Assembly (NCBI GenBank): GCA_963805255.1
Contig: CAWDTK010000011.1
Coordinates: 496,001 to 560,000 of the forward strand
DNA from: Bog-532 sp963805255
Lineage (GTDB): Bacteria > Actinomycetota > Actinomycetes > Streptosporangiales > Streptosporangiaceae
Length of the DNA stretch: 64,000 bases
Reading direction: 5' to 3'
A model generated the notes under the pieces. The model was given only the letters and a program-made list of their open reading frames with translations. It ran no database searches and was not told the DNA's origin. This document shows positions 46,350 through 56,248 of this stretch, in pieces. The translations under genes were made by a program, and so were the position numbers. Numbering within the stretch: position 1 is the stretch's first letter; each line of letters starts with the position of its first letter.

Positions 46350-48087
46350 TCAGTCGGTACTGTCTGGTCGCGAGATCGGCTGCGCCGGAGGCGTCAGCGT
46401 CTGGCTGAGCGAGCGGGAGGACGCGCCCGACCTGACGTGCGGGTAGTGCAGCTCGAACGCCGGGCGCTCGGACCGGATGCGCGGGATCCGGTAGAAGTTG
46501 TGCCGCGGCGGCGGGCACGAGGTGGCCCACTCCAGCGAGCTGGCGAAACCCCACGGGTCTTCGACGTTGACCTTCACCCCGTGCCGGTGCGTCTTGTACA
46601 CGTTGTAGAAGAACACCAGGATCGAACAGGGTCAGCACCCAGGAACCGACCGACGAGATCTGGTTGAGCACCGTGACGTTGCCCGGCAGATGTGGGTAGT
46701 TGGCGATGCGCCGGGGCATGCCCTCGACGCCGATCCAGTGCTGGACCAGGAACGTGGTGTGGAAGCCGATGAACATCAGCCAGAACTGGATCTTGCCGAT
46801 CCGGTTGTCCAGCATCTTGCCGGTCATCTTCGGCCACCAGAAATAGAACCCGGCGAACATGGTGAACATGACAGTCGCGGCCATCACGTAGTGGAAGTGG
46901 GCGACCACGAAGTAGGAGTCGGCCACGGCGAAGTTCATCGGCGGGGAGGCCAGGATGATCCCGGTGATCCCGCCGAGCAGGAACGTGATCAGGAACCCGA
47001 TGGTGAACAGCATCGGCGGCTCGAACGTGAGCTGCCCCTTCCACATCGTGCCGATCCAGTTGAAGAACTTCACCCCGGTCGGGATCGCGATCAGGAACGT
47101 CATGAACGAGAAGAACGGGAGCAGCACGCCGCCGGTGGTGAACATGTGGTGCGCCCATACCGTCATCGACAGCCCGGCGATGGCGATGGTGGCGGCGATC
47201 AGGCCCTTGTAGCCGAACAGCGGCTTGCGGCTGAACACCGGCAGGATCTCGGTCGCGATGCCGAAGAACGGTATCGCCAGGATGTAGACCTCCGGATGGC
47301 CGAAGAACCAGAACAGGTGCTGCCACAGCAGCGCGCCGCCGGTGGCCGCGTCGAACACGTGCGCGCCGAGCCGCCGGTCCAGCTCGAGCACGAGCAGCGC
47401 GGCGGCCAAGGTCGGGAACGCCAGCAGGACCATGATGCTGGTCAGCAGAATGTTCCAGGTGAAGATGGGCATCCGGAACATGGTCATGCCGGGCGCGCGC
47501 ATGCAGAAGATGGTGGTGATGAAGTTGACGCCGCCGAGGATGGTGCCCAGCCCGGACAGCACCAGGCCCATGATCCACATGTCCCCGCCGACGCCCGGTG
47601 AATACACCGAGTTGGTCAGCGGCGAGTAGGCGTACCAGCCGAACGCCGCCGCGCCGCCGGGGGCGATGAAGCTGACGACCAGGATCAGCCCGCCGAACAG
47701 GAAGAAGTAGTAGCTGAGCAGGTTCATCCGGGGGAAGGCCACGTCCGGCGCGCCGATCTGCAGCGGCATGACCACGTTCGCGAACCCGATGAACAGCGGG
47801 GTGCCGAACAGCAGCAGCATCAGCGTGCCGTGCATGGTGAACAGCTCGTTGTACACCTGGTCGGAGACGATGCGGTTCTCCGGCTCGAACAGCTGGAGCC
47901 GGATCACGATCGCCATGATCCCGGCGATCAGGAAGAACCCGAACGAGGTGATCAGGTACATGTACCCGATGACCTTGTGGTCGGTCGACGAGAGCCAGAG
48001 GGCCAGCACGCCGCCCTTACGCTCGGTGCGCTGGCGCGGGATGATCGGGGTGCCGGTGACCGGCGGCTGCTGGTCGATGGTGCTCAC
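46350..48087 (-). pseudogene. ctaD: cytochrome c oxidase subunit I, frameshifted near the 3' end
   Basis: The GTG start at 48087 follows GGAGTG. The heme-copper oxidase core is complete: NELFTMHGTLMLLLFG (heme a His), FGHPEVYILAIPFFG (CuB His and the cross-linked Tyr), TVWAHHMFTTGG (two CuB His) and VVAHFHYVMAAT (heme a3 and heme a His). Twelve membrane segments are expected. One extra T near 46626 shifts the frame after GSWVLTL; the other frame continues SILVFFYNVYKTHRHG and NVEDPWGFASSLEWATSCPP to a stop at 46350, giving 578 residues when repaired. The shifted frame instead adds a long Arg/Pro-rich tail. No other oxidase gene is nearby, so this is an isolated copy. Confidence 0.88.
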
Positions 48088-48423
48088 TTGGTACCACTCC
48101 TGGCTGCGGTCTCCCCCCCGCCTGCCGCTCCGGCAACGCTCTGCTGCAGTGCCGTACTATCACGGCCTCCCGGTGAAAACAGGATGCAGCCAGACTAACG
48201 GCCGCACCGCTCACCCAAAAGGGGGCCCTCGGGCATCCGCCGGGCAAACTATTGACCTGGTCGGGCTGGTGCCGCAAGAGTCAGGGCCAGCTACTGAATC
48301 GCCCGCCTGGATGGCAGGCAGGGCGCCGCTACCTCGTGCGGGCACAGGGTACCCGGCCACGACCTGGTCAAGATCGCGGCTGGCCAACCAACCCCAGTCT
48401 GACGCCAAGCCAGCTCGCCGCGA
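48088..48423. other. upstream region of ctaD, no gene
   Basis: About 335 bp between ctaD and the left end of the second DruA-IS66 element. It probably contains the ctaD promoter. I see no gene. Confidence 0.5.
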
Positions 48424-48540
48424 GTAAGTATTCGGTGATTCCGGTGGGCTGAGCGTGGCTGGCCGGCGCAGGCGACACGCTGGCGGGGCGGGTGCGGCGG
48501 TGCTGGACACAGGGACTGGTGGTGGTGCAGCCTTGGCGTG

Positions 48541-50223
48541 ATGGCTGCGCGTACTTGTTCCCGGCCCGCTGATGAGGCGGCGTTCTGGCGTGAGCGGGCG
48601 GAGCTGCTGGAGGCACAGAACACGCGGCTGGCCGGGGAGAACGTGCGGCTGGAGGCGGAGAACGCCACGCTGGCCGCGACGGTGGCCGCGCAGCAGGAGC
48701 AGCTGGCCGCGCTGAAGCAGCGGGTGGTGACGCTGAGCCGGATGCTGTTCGGCACCTCCAGCGAGAAAGACGGCGCCGGTAAGCGGCAGGCGGGCGGGCA
48801 AGCCGCCGACGCCGACGGCGGGGATGACGCCCCGGCAGGGGATGGCGGCGCTGCGGGCGGGCGGCGCCGGGGTCAGCGGCCGGGATCGGCCGGGCATGGG
48901 CGGCGCCGGCATGAGCACCTGGAGACCGAGGAGCAGGTCCATGACATTCCGGAGGGCGAGCGGCGCTGCCCGCGGTGCGGCCGGGCCTATGAGCTGTTCG
49001 GGGAGGATGCCAGCGAGCAGGTATCGTGGCGGGTCCGGGTGTGGCGGGTGGTGCACCGGCGGCGCAAGTACGCCCGGTGCTGCCAGTGCCCGGTGCCGGC
49101 GGTGCGGACCGCGCCCGGCCCGGCGACGCTGATTCCCAGGGGCCTGTTCACGACGGAGTTCTGCGTGAACCTGCTTGTCGCCAAGTACGCGCTCGGGCTG
49201 CCGTTCAACCGGGTGATCGCGATGCTGGCGATGCAGGGCCTGGAGGTGGCGCCGGGCACGCTGGCCGGGGTGGCCCGGCGGCTGGAGGAGCTGCTTGCGC
49301 CGCTGGCGGCCGCGATCGCCGCGCGAAACGCCGCCGCCGGGCACGCGCACGTGGACGAGACGTCGTGGCGGGTATTCGGCCAGCCCGCCGATAACGGAGG
49401 CAGCCGCTGGTGGCTGTGGGTGTTCACTGCCGCGGACACGGTGGTGTACACGATCGCGGCGTCGCGGTCGCTGAAGGTGCTCGAAGACCATTACGGCGTG
49501 CAGGCCGGCCAGCTGCCGGAGGGCCGCAGGCCGCTGGTCATCAGCTCGGACTTCTACTCGGTGTACCGGTCGTTTTCCGAGCTGGACGGCGTCACCTCCC
49601 TCTGGTGCTGGGCCCATATCCGGCGGCGGTTCATCCGGGCCGGCGACGCCCACCGCAAGGAGCTGGGCAGCTGGGCTGATGCCTGGACCGGCCGGTTCGC
49701 CGCACTATACGCCGCGCACCGCGCCCTGGCCGCCGCCCCCGGGCGCACTGGCGAGCACGCCCGGGCGGCCGCCGCGTTCGATGCGGCGCTGGAGGAGATC
49801 GACGCCTACCGCCGTATTCAGGGTCGCCGCCCGGACCTGCTGCACCCGGCCGCGGCGAAGGCGCTGGCCACCTTGGACCGCGAATGGGGCGGGCTGGTGC
49901 GCCACCGGGACTTCCCGGACCTGCCGCTGGATAACAACACCGCCGAGCGGGCGATCCGCACCCCGGTCGTGGGCCGCAAGAACTACAACGGCTCCGGCGC
50001 GGAATGGTCCGCTGACCTGGCCGGCCACGCCTGGACCGTCCTGGGCACCGCCCGGATCACCGGGCACAACCCCCGCGCCTACCTGGACGCCTACCTGCAG
50101 GCCTGCGCCGCAAACGGCGGCAAGCCGCCGGCTGGGCAGGCCCTGGAAGCCCTGCTGCCCTGGAACATCACCCTGACCGGCCAGCCCGGCGAGCCAGACG
50201 GCAGGAAGGACCAGCCGCCGTGA
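48541..50223 (+). CDS. IS66-family TnpC transposase of the DruA-carrying element (copy 2)
   Basis: 560 residues, nearly identical to the minus-strand gene at 26952-28637. Differences seen are GGGDD to DGGDD in the linker and APGGTGEH to APGRTGEH. The catalytic motifs AHVDETSWRVFG, ISSDFYSVYRSF and DNNTAERAIRT are all present. Its TGA overlaps the GTG of the DruA-like gene. It appears functional. Confidence 0.93.
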   Translation: MAARTCSRPADEAAFWRERAELLEAQNTRLAGENVRLEAENATLAATVAAQQEQLAALKQRVVTLSRMLFGTSSEKDGAGKRQAGGQAADADGGDDAPAGDGGAAGGRRRGQRPGSAGHGRRRHEHLETEEQVHDIPEGERRCPRCGRAYELFGEDASEQVSWRVRVWRVVHRRRKYARCCQCPVPAVRTAPGPATLIPRGLFTTEFCVNLLVAKYALGLPFNRVIAMLAMQGLEVAPGTLAGVARRLEELLAPLAAAIAARNAAAGHAHVDETSWRVFGQPADNGGSRWWLWVFTAADTVVYTIAASRSLKVLEDHYGVQAGQLPEGRRPLVISSDFYSVYRSFSELDGVTSLWCWAHIRRRFIRAGDAHRKELGSWADAWTGRFAALYAAHRALAAAPGRTGEHARAAAAFDAALEEIDAYRRIQGRRPDLLHPAAAKALATLDREWGGLVRHRDFPDLPLDNNTAERAIRTPVVGRKNYNGSGAEWSADLAGHAWTVLGTARITGHNPRAYLDAYLQACAANGGKPPAGQALEALLPWNITLTGQPGEPDGRKDQPP

Positions 50224-51129
50224 CCGTGACCGGCACGCCCGGCCAGTACCCGGCCCGCTACTGCGGCAGGGACTTCACCCTCGCCGAGCTGGAGGAGATC
50301 CGCTCCCTGGCGGCGACGCTGCCGACCCGCCGCGCGATCGCCGACGCGATCTGCGACGCGCTCGGCTGGCAGACCCCCGGCGGGCGGCGCAAGGACATGA
50401 CCGCCCGCGTCGCCCTGGGCCGGATGGCCGCCGACGGCCTGATCACCCTGCCGCCGCCGCGCAACGGCAACGGCAACGGACGCCACCCCCGGCACGGGCA
50501 CCCCGGCCAGCTCGCCCTGCCGCTGCCGGCGCACCCCGCCGCCACCTTGGCCGATCTCGGCCCGGTCACCATCAGCGTCGTCGACAGCCGCCAGGCCTCC
50601 CGGCAGTGGAACCAGCTCATCCGCGACCACCACTACCTCGGCTACACCCCGCTGGCCGGCGCCCAGATCCGCTACCTCGCCGCCGCCCCCGCCGCCGGCC
50701 CGATCGCCGCCTTCGCCTTCGCCGCCAGCGCCTGGAAATGCGCCCCCCGCGACGACTGGATCGGCTGGGACCCCGCCACCCGCCGCGCCAACCTGAACCT
50801 GATCTGCGGCAACGCCCGGTTCCTCATCCGCCCCGACCTGGCGGTCCCCAACCTCGCCTCCTCGCTGCTCGCCGCCGTCACCCGCCGGCTGCCCGCCGAC
50901 TGGCGGGCCCGCTACGGCTACGCCCCGGTCCTGGCCGAGACCTTCGTCAGAGGCCGGCCGGTTCACCGGCGCCAGCTACCGCGCCGCCAACTGGACCCGC
51001 ATTGGCCAGACCAAGGGCAGGGGCAAGCTCGACCGCCGCCATGAACACGCCCTGCCGGTCAAGGACATCTACCTCTACCCGCTGCACCGGCGCTGGCGGC
51101 AGATCCTCACCACCCCGCCCGCTCAGTAA
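50220..51129 (+). pseudogene. DUF4338 (DruA-like) gene, frameshifted copy
   Basis: It matches copy 1 until near 50948, where an extra A after TTCGTC shifts the frame (VLAETFV then RGRPVHRRQL instead of EAGRFTGAS). The original frame resumes in the next frame with SYRAANWTRIGQTKGRGKLD and ends TTPPAQ at a TAA (51127-51129). That gives the native C-terminus and a length of about 302 residues for the intact protein. The last quarter of the protein is lost here. Confidence 0.85.
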
Positions 51130-51188
51130 CAGCCCACGGGATCACCGAATTCTTACCGCCGCGAAGCCTTTCGGGTCGAAGCAACTGG

Positions 51189-52121
51189 CTAGCTGCTGGT
51201 GCGCAGCTCGCCGTTGAGGCCGTCGGGGTAGAACCCGCCGGAGGTGGCCTCGCTGGGAGTCAGGTAGACGATATTGAGGACCTGGCCCGGGGTGCGGCCA
51301 AAGGCGACGCCATTGTCGTCGTCGGGCACGATGTTGGCCTCCCCGCCCAGGGTGAGGCCCTGGTCGAGGTGGGTGCCCGGGTTGAGGCTCGCGCGGGCTC
51401 TGGAGATCGCATTGGCGTCCTCGGCCCCGCCCCGCTCATACAGCACGGTGCGCACGGTGGCCGCGTGGTAAGCCTCCACGGCGAGGATGCCCGCGGCGGC
51501 GTCGAGGTAGGTCTTGTTGCTGATCAGCGGCGCGGCGCCCTTGAAGGCGGTGACGCCGACGTCCTCGAAGATGAACGCGCCGCGAAGGAAGTTGTCCTCG
51601 CTGGCATACACGTCGAAGGTTTCGCCGGTCTTGATCAGGCCCGCCGCCGTTGCCGCGTCGGTAAAGCTCTGCTGGATATTGATGGCCGGGCGGGCGACAG
51701 CCGCCGATCCGAGCGCAGAGCGGAAGAAGGCCACATGCTCGTATTCGTCGCGGGCGATCTCGGCAGCGAACTGCCGGATCGGCCTGCTGCCGAACCCTAC
51801 CTCGCGGCCGCCTTCCACGGGCCCGCGCTGGCCGGTGCCGTGGGTCATGTCCTCGGGCAGCCCATGCCCGTGCACGGCATAGGAGTAGAACTCTGCTTCG
51901 AGGTACTCCAGGTTCAGCGCGAAGTTGAGGATCGCGCTGTCGGAAATCGCGTCTGCCTCACCCGCGGGCGCCGATAGCGCCGGGGTCGCCACCGATCTGA
52001 GCAGGCCCGCGCCGACCAGGCCCAGGCCCGCCGCGCTCGCGGCCCGCACGAAGCGCAACCGGTCCGCCGTGTTCTCCGCGCTACGGTTTATCAGCTCACG
52101 CACATACCTCTTCCCGAACAT
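51189..52121 (-). CDS. secreted ferritin-like domain protein
   Basis: 310 residues. The N-terminus has basic residues before AASAAGLGLVGAGLLRSVAT and ALSAPAG, a probable export signal. The ferritin-like four-helix region has ILNFALNLEYLEAEFYSYAV and EIARDEYEHVAFFRSALG, with Glu/His residues (E-x2-E and E-x2-H) typical of di-metal ferritin-like folds. NKTYLDAAAGILAVEAYHAA follows. Such proteins are often called desiccation-related or Rds1-like; their substrate is unknown. It is intact, directly beyond the right end of the DruA-IS66 element. Confidence 0.82.
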   Translation of the reverse strand: MFGKRYVRELINRSAENTADRLRFVRAASAAGLGLVGAGLLRSVATPALSAPAGEADAISDSAILNFALNLEYLEAEFYSYAVHGHGLPEDMTHGTGQRGPVEGGREVGFGSRPIRQFAAEIARDEYEHVAFFRSALGSAAVARPAINIQQSFTDAATAAGLIKTGETFDVYASEDNFLRGAFIFEDVGVTAFKGAAPLISNKTYLDAAAGILAVEAYHAATVRTVLYERGGAEDANAISRARASLNPGTHLDQGLTLGGEANIVPDDDNGVAFGRTPGQVLNIVYLTPSEATSGGFYPDGLNGELRTSS

Positions 52122-52339
52122 CCTTGTCTCCTCATGGCTTGATTGTCTGACCCCGGTCCCGGCCCGGAAAACCCGGTGCCCGCCCCGGATCCGCCGCGCC
52201 GGCCACCAGCAGCTGATCGGGCAGTGCCGGCCGGCGACATAGCTTCAGCTTCACCGCACCACTCGCGGTTCATATCGTCAAGGCAGCCAGCGCGCACCCG
52301 CGCCTGCCGTCGCGGCCACGACGGCTCCTCCCGCCGTGC

Positions 52340-52497
52340 TCGCTACCAGCCCTGATCGCGGCCCTGCAGGGCGGTTACCTGCTTGCGCAGACCGCCCGCG
52401 ATATGGCCCCGGCCACCCGCGGCGTGGCCTCGATCAAGATCGCGCTCGGCATGGGAGGACTTCAACCGCACCCCTCCCTGGGGCGACAACGACAGAT
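52340..52497 (+). pseudogene. C-terminal remnant of a TetR-family regulator
   Basis: The frame encodes LPALIAALQGGYLLAQTARD followed by MAPATRGVASIKIALG, the usual end of the ligand-binding domain of many TetR regulators. The DNA-binding N-terminus is absent. Confidence 0.55.
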
Positions 52498-52712
52498 TTA
52501 CCGTCCAGATCGCTGATGTGGTCAGGGAGACCACACGGCGGGCGGGCACGACCGCCAACCCGGCAAACTACGCCCAGCGGTTCCTGGCCAGGCTTGGCCC
52601 GCTGACCCTGCCCTACCAGCTCGGCACCCCGGCCTCGTTCGACTACACCGGATTCAACGGCCGGGCGCTGGCCGACGACGTCATGGATGTCATGCTGTCC
52701 CTGACGCCGCGC
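52440..52712 (+). pseudogene. C-terminal remnant of a DUF4331-like protein
   Basis: A second frame encodes SAWEDFNRTPPWGDNDRFTV, LARLGPLTLPYQLGTPASFD and YTGFNGRALADDVMDVMLSL. NGRxLxDDVxD is the hallmark of the end of DUF4331 proteins. The N-terminal part is missing, and the fragment abuts the TetR remnant. Confidence 0.5.
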
Positions 52713-52715
52713 ATT

Positions 52716-53096
52716 TCAGTCTCCATTGGATCGATGTGCTCCGTAAGACCGGGCGAGTTGCTCGCGAAGGCGCTCATTCTCTATGGTCAGGTCAGCTATA
52801 CGCTGATGCGTCAGCTCAAGGCGCCGGAGCAGAGACGCCGTGCTGGCACGCTGCTGGGCGGCGGCTCGCTGATGGGAACCCCGCTCCTGGTGGACGATCT
52901 GTGCGATCCGCTCGAGCAATGCCGGCTGCGTGTAGATCCACGATCGAGAGACATGCGCAGCCGCGGCGACCTGAGCGACGGTGAGGGACTCGCCTGCGCT
53001 GGCCAGAGTCTGCAGCACCTCATTGACGCGGGCGAGAGTGTCGCGACTGCGCTTTTCGGTCGCTGCTCGCAGACGAGCGGCACCGTCATTCTGCAT
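52716..53096 (-). CDS. DUF6262-type partner of the recombinase trio
   Basis: 126 residues. RSRDTLARVNEVLQTLASAG and LTVAQVAAAAHVSRSWIYTQ form a helix-turn-helix. A coiled coil follows (LELTHQRIADLTIENERLRE). Proteins of this type (DUF6262, TnpC-like) sit directly downstream of the large recombinase in Tn554- and RIT-like elements and are thought to assist recombination. The ATG overlaps the end of the large recombinase gene by 11 bases. Confidence 0.85.
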   Translation of the reverse strand: MQNDGAARLRAATEKRSRDTLARVNEVLQTLASAGESLTVAQVAAAAHVSRSWIYTQPALLERIAQIVHQERGSHQRAAAQQRASTASLLRRLELTHQRIADLTIENERLREQLARSYGAHRSNGD

Positions 53097-55341
53097 GGTT
53101 CACCTCCGGGTCGACCGAGCTGTGGCCACCACTCGGGTCCGCTGACGAAGTCTCACCCGCATTGAGCGCACCGATGATCCCAACCAGGTTCTTCTCCACG
53201 GTGCGGTTCATCTCGACCACGCGTGCTTGCCCCTGCGCCTCGCCGCGCACGATCAGTTCGCGGGTTGCCTTCAGCTGTCGGCGGTGTTCGGGCAGAAACT
53301 CCGCCGTCGTCACGAACATCGGGCATGTTAGACAGGCGTTCGCGTATTCGCACTTCTGTTGGAGAGGCAGGCCGCAGTAGCCGTTGGGAAGAGCCATCTT
53401 CACTCGGCCGAGATTGTCTTTCATCCATCGAGCATCAGCGAGCGCGCTCTCCGGGGGACCGATCTCTTCACCGCGAATATTGACCTTGCGTGCCTCTTCC
53501 CACTTTGCTCGTATCGTGTGTTGCGAAAGGCGCGCATAGCGGGCGGTCATCTCGTGACTGCTGTGGTCAAGCAGTCGGCGAACGACCTCCTGCGGGACAT
53601 CGGCGTTGATGAGCCGGGTGGCATAGGTGTGACGCCACTGGTGCGGCGTGACGTGCACCGGACGGCCCAGCTCGTCGCGAACGTGACAGTCGGCGAGCCA
53701 CTTGATTAGATGGTCACGAAAGGTGTGGTCACTGTATTGGAAAAGCCCGCGCGGATTCTGCATACCTCGTACTAGCAAGTGGGTGGCTTTGGGAAACCGC
53801 GCTTGAGTCTGTTGCTGCTGAGCGGCGATCGTGGAGGCAAGCTCGGAACTCACGGGGACAAGCGCGTCGCGTTTCATCTTGTGGTTGCGGTACTGCAGGT
53901 AGGGGGCGCCCTGGTCATCGCGGATGATGCAGTCGATGGCGAGGCCACAGCCGTCGCCAACGCGAAGGCCGGTTTGCATGAGGATCTCGGCGAGCACGCG
54001 CCCTTGAGGATCCGAGAAACGCTGGAGGTTCGCGTGGGACTCAAGCTGCGCCATGACTGTCTCACTGATGGCCCTCGGCGGTGGCTCGCCGCGGCGCGGG
54101 TAATCCCCTCGGTAGATGTCGGTCGTGAGGGGAATCCCAGGTTCCCAGTTGTACTGACGAGCGACACGCAACAGCCCGGCGATTGAGGATATGTGTCGAG
54201 CGTGGGTCTCGGGATTCGGAATGCGCTGAGCTACGTTTGCCAAGTGTCGTTCCAACAACTCCCTGGTGAGCGCGTGCGGACCCTGGCGTAAAGTCGGTGA
54301 GGTTTCGGCAAAGCGGCGTACAGCGAGGACACCGTGTTGGACACCGGCCGTGGTTTGGCCAGTAGAGAGTCGCCAGCGTGCCCACCGCTTGGTCAGGTGG
54401 CGCAACCAGTCGGGCTCGATAGGATCGAACGGGATGGTTTCACGCGAATGTGGGAGTCCGAGTCGGCGCAGCTGCCAGACATCACGGTCGAACTCTGTGT
54501 CCCACCCGACCCCGAGGGCGAGATCGTCGAGGAAATCCAGTGTGTCAAGGAGAAATTGACGCCATGTGCTCGACTGCCGTCGCCACCCGAGAGCGTCAAG
54601 CCATTCGTCGGCATTGCGATCTCGCAGAGACTCAACTCCCGCCGGAAGACGATTGAGGAACGGCCGCAGGCGGTCAGGAAAGGTCTGCGTCCGCGCCAGA
54701 TCAGCGCGTTGCTGCAGGCCGTAGGCGACCTCAGCGCGCATGACGGCAGGAAGGCCCCGAAGGTCGAAGCGATCATCGTGATACGCGCGCTGGACGAGGA
54801 GGATGCTGTCGAGGGGCGGGCGGCCGTGACGTGCCCAGCGTCTCGTGTGGGATTGGCACATCCCGCTCCGTCCCTCCTGCTCCAGCGCACATCCGTGGAC
54901 GGGGCAGGGTGGCCGCGAGCTCAGGGGCGCGCCGGAGGAGGTCGCCGCCCAGGACACCAGATCGGGCTTGCCGTCCCGCGTCCAGCGAGGGTGATGGGTC
55001 GCGCAGAGACCAGCGTGATAGCGACCCCGCAGACAGTGCGGCACTTCACAACTTCGCAACGGCAGCCCGCGTGGTCGTCGCGCAGGAGCCGACGGGATCC
55101 AGCCACTGAGGGCCGGCTTGCCAGCCCGCTTCCATCCATCTTCGTGCGCATGGCAGAGTCCATTGGAAGTCACGCATCGGCCGCACCCCGCGACCGGGCA
55201 GGGTCGGCCGGTCAGCGTTGCTCCACCGGCCGCCGCCAGGATCACTTCGCCCGCAAAATCTGGCCGGAGTTGCGCGACCACTCGATCCAACCAGAGCGGT
55301 TCGCCGGTCGGATGCGGCGTGCGTACGAGAGCGACGCTCAC
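53086..55341 (-). CDS. large tyrosine recombinase of the trio (third gene)
   Basis: About 751 residues from a GTG at 55341, chosen because GTGA overlaps the stop of the preceding gene. The N-terminal part has three Cys/His knuckles: CPVAGCGRCVTSNGLCHAHE, CEVPHCLRGRYHAGLCATHH and CPVHGCALEQEGRSGMCQSH. The catalytic domain has ILMQTGLRVGDGCGLAIDC (Arg), VHVTPHQWRHTYATRLINAD (His-x-x-Arg), RRLLDHSSHEMTARYARLSQ (His, Tyr). A C-terminal Cys cluster (GYCGLPLQQKCEYANACLTC) follows. It is intact. GC content is lower than in the first gene of the trio. Confidence 0.9.
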   Translation of the reverse strand: MSVALVRTPHPTGEPLWLDRVVAQLRPDFAGEVILAAAGGATLTGRPCPVAGCGRCVTSNGLCHAHEDGWKRAGKPALSGWIPSAPARRPRGLPLRSCEVPHCLRGRYHAGLCATHHPRWTRDGKPDLVSWAATSSGAPLSSRPPCPVHGCALEQEGRSGMCQSHTRRWARHGRPPLDSILLVQRAYHDDRFDLRGLPAVMRAEVAYGLQQRADLARTQTFPDRLRPFLNRLPAGVESLRDRNADEWLDALGWRRQSSTWRQFLLDTLDFLDDLALGVGWDTEFDRDVWQLRRLGLPHSRETIPFDPIEPDWLRHLTKRWARWRLSTGQTTAGVQHGVLAVRRFAETSPTLRQGPHALTRELLERHLANVAQRIPNPETHARHISSIAGLLRVARQYNWEPGIPLTTDIYRGDYPRRGEPPPRAISETVMAQLESHANLQRFSDPQGRVLAEILMQTGLRVGDGCGLAIDCIIRDDQGAPYLQYRNHKMKRDALVPVSSELASTIAAQQQQTQARFPKATHLLVRGMQNPRGLFQYSDHTFRDHLIKWLADCHVRDELGRPVHVTPHQWRHTYATRLINADVPQEVVRRLLDHSSHEMTARYARLSQHTIRAKWEEARKVNIRGEEIGPPESALADARWMKDNLGRVKMALPNGYCGLPLQQKCEYANACLTCPMFVTTAEFLPEHRRQLKATRELIVRGEAQGQARVVEMNRTVEKNLVGIIGALNAGETSSADPSGGHSSVDPEVNHAE

Positions 55342-56248
55342 GCCGCCCCCGGATCCAGGCATCCCGCGGTCACAAGAGCACGCCGAGCGTCCTCGACGTC
55401 CAGGTGGCTGTATGTGTCGGCGGTGGTGGTGATGGAGGCATGACCCATCAGCTGCTGCACAATCTCAATCGCGACACCGTGGCGCAGGAGGTGGGTGGCG
55501 TACGAATGCCGGAGGGCGTGCGGAGTAAAGAAGATGCCAGTCTCACGGTGAAGTCGTCGCACGAGCCGATACACGGCGGGGTAGGTCATCGCTCTGCCTC
55601 TGCTCTCACCAGCCAAGCTGACGAAAACGTAGTCGCTGTCGAGCGGACCATACTCGCCATGCAGGTAGTCGCTGAACAAGCGCACCAGTGGCGCTGCGAC
55701 CGGAACCTGCCGACCAAACGATTTCGCTCGAGCCCGATTGGCGTTGCGCCGTTGGATCACGGAGATCTCGCAGCGCCTGGCGTCGATGTCCTCATGTCGG
55801 AGCCCCAGCGCTTCACCAATTCGCAACCGGTCACCGTGAGCAAGGAGATGAGCGTCTCGTAGGTGGCCGCCGACAGCGGCCAGCGCACCCGCCGGGCCGC
55901 CGACAGCAGCGCGGCAACGTCGTCGGCGGAGTAGAGATACGGCGTCGTCCGCCGGCGGGGCGGCAGCCAGCCGAGCGGCGGAACCTCGGTGGCCGGGTCG
56001 CTGGCCTGCAGCCAGCTCGCGAAGCCGCGCACGACGGTCAGCCGCATCGCCAGCCAGCCTGGGGAGGCGTTCGCCGGCGCGCTGACCCAGGCCAGCGCCA
56101 GCTCGCTCGTCACCCGGCTGGCCCCGGCCTGCTCGCAAAAGCCGGCGAACTGCTCCAGCAGCAGGCCGTCACGAGCCAGCTTGAAGCCAACCGAGCGGCG
56201 CACCGCCAGGTACTCAGCCAGCGCGGCGCGCAGCGGCCGCCCGCTCAT
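55338..56248 (-). pseudogene. middle tyrosine recombinase of the trio, frameshifted and possibly mosaic
   Basis: The ATG at 56248 overlaps the previous stop (ATGA). The N-terminal frame encodes PLRAALAEYLAVRRSVGFKL and ETLISLLTVTG. One base is missing near 55830, after which the sequence continues in another frame as LRIGEALGLRHEDIDARRCE (Arg), TPHALRHSYATHLLRHG (His-x-x-Arg) and QQLMGHASITTTADTYSHLD (Tyr). Upstream of the break the DNA is as GC-rich as the first gene; downstream it has the lower GC of the third gene. That fits a recombinant of two related trios joined inside the conserved LLTVTGLRIGEAL motif. A point deletion or a sequencing error is the alternative. Confidence 0.8.

Larger units (their letters stand above)
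48424..51156 (+). mobile_element. IS66-type element with a DruA-like gene, copy 2 (2733 bp)
   Basis: The ends GTAAGTATTCGGTGATTCCG and, inverted, GTAAGAATTCGGTGATCCCG are flanked by an 8-bp duplication CGCCGCGA at 48416-48423 and 51157-51164. The length is exactly one base more than copy 1 without its IS1380; that base is an insertion in the DruA-like gene. Confidence 0.93.
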
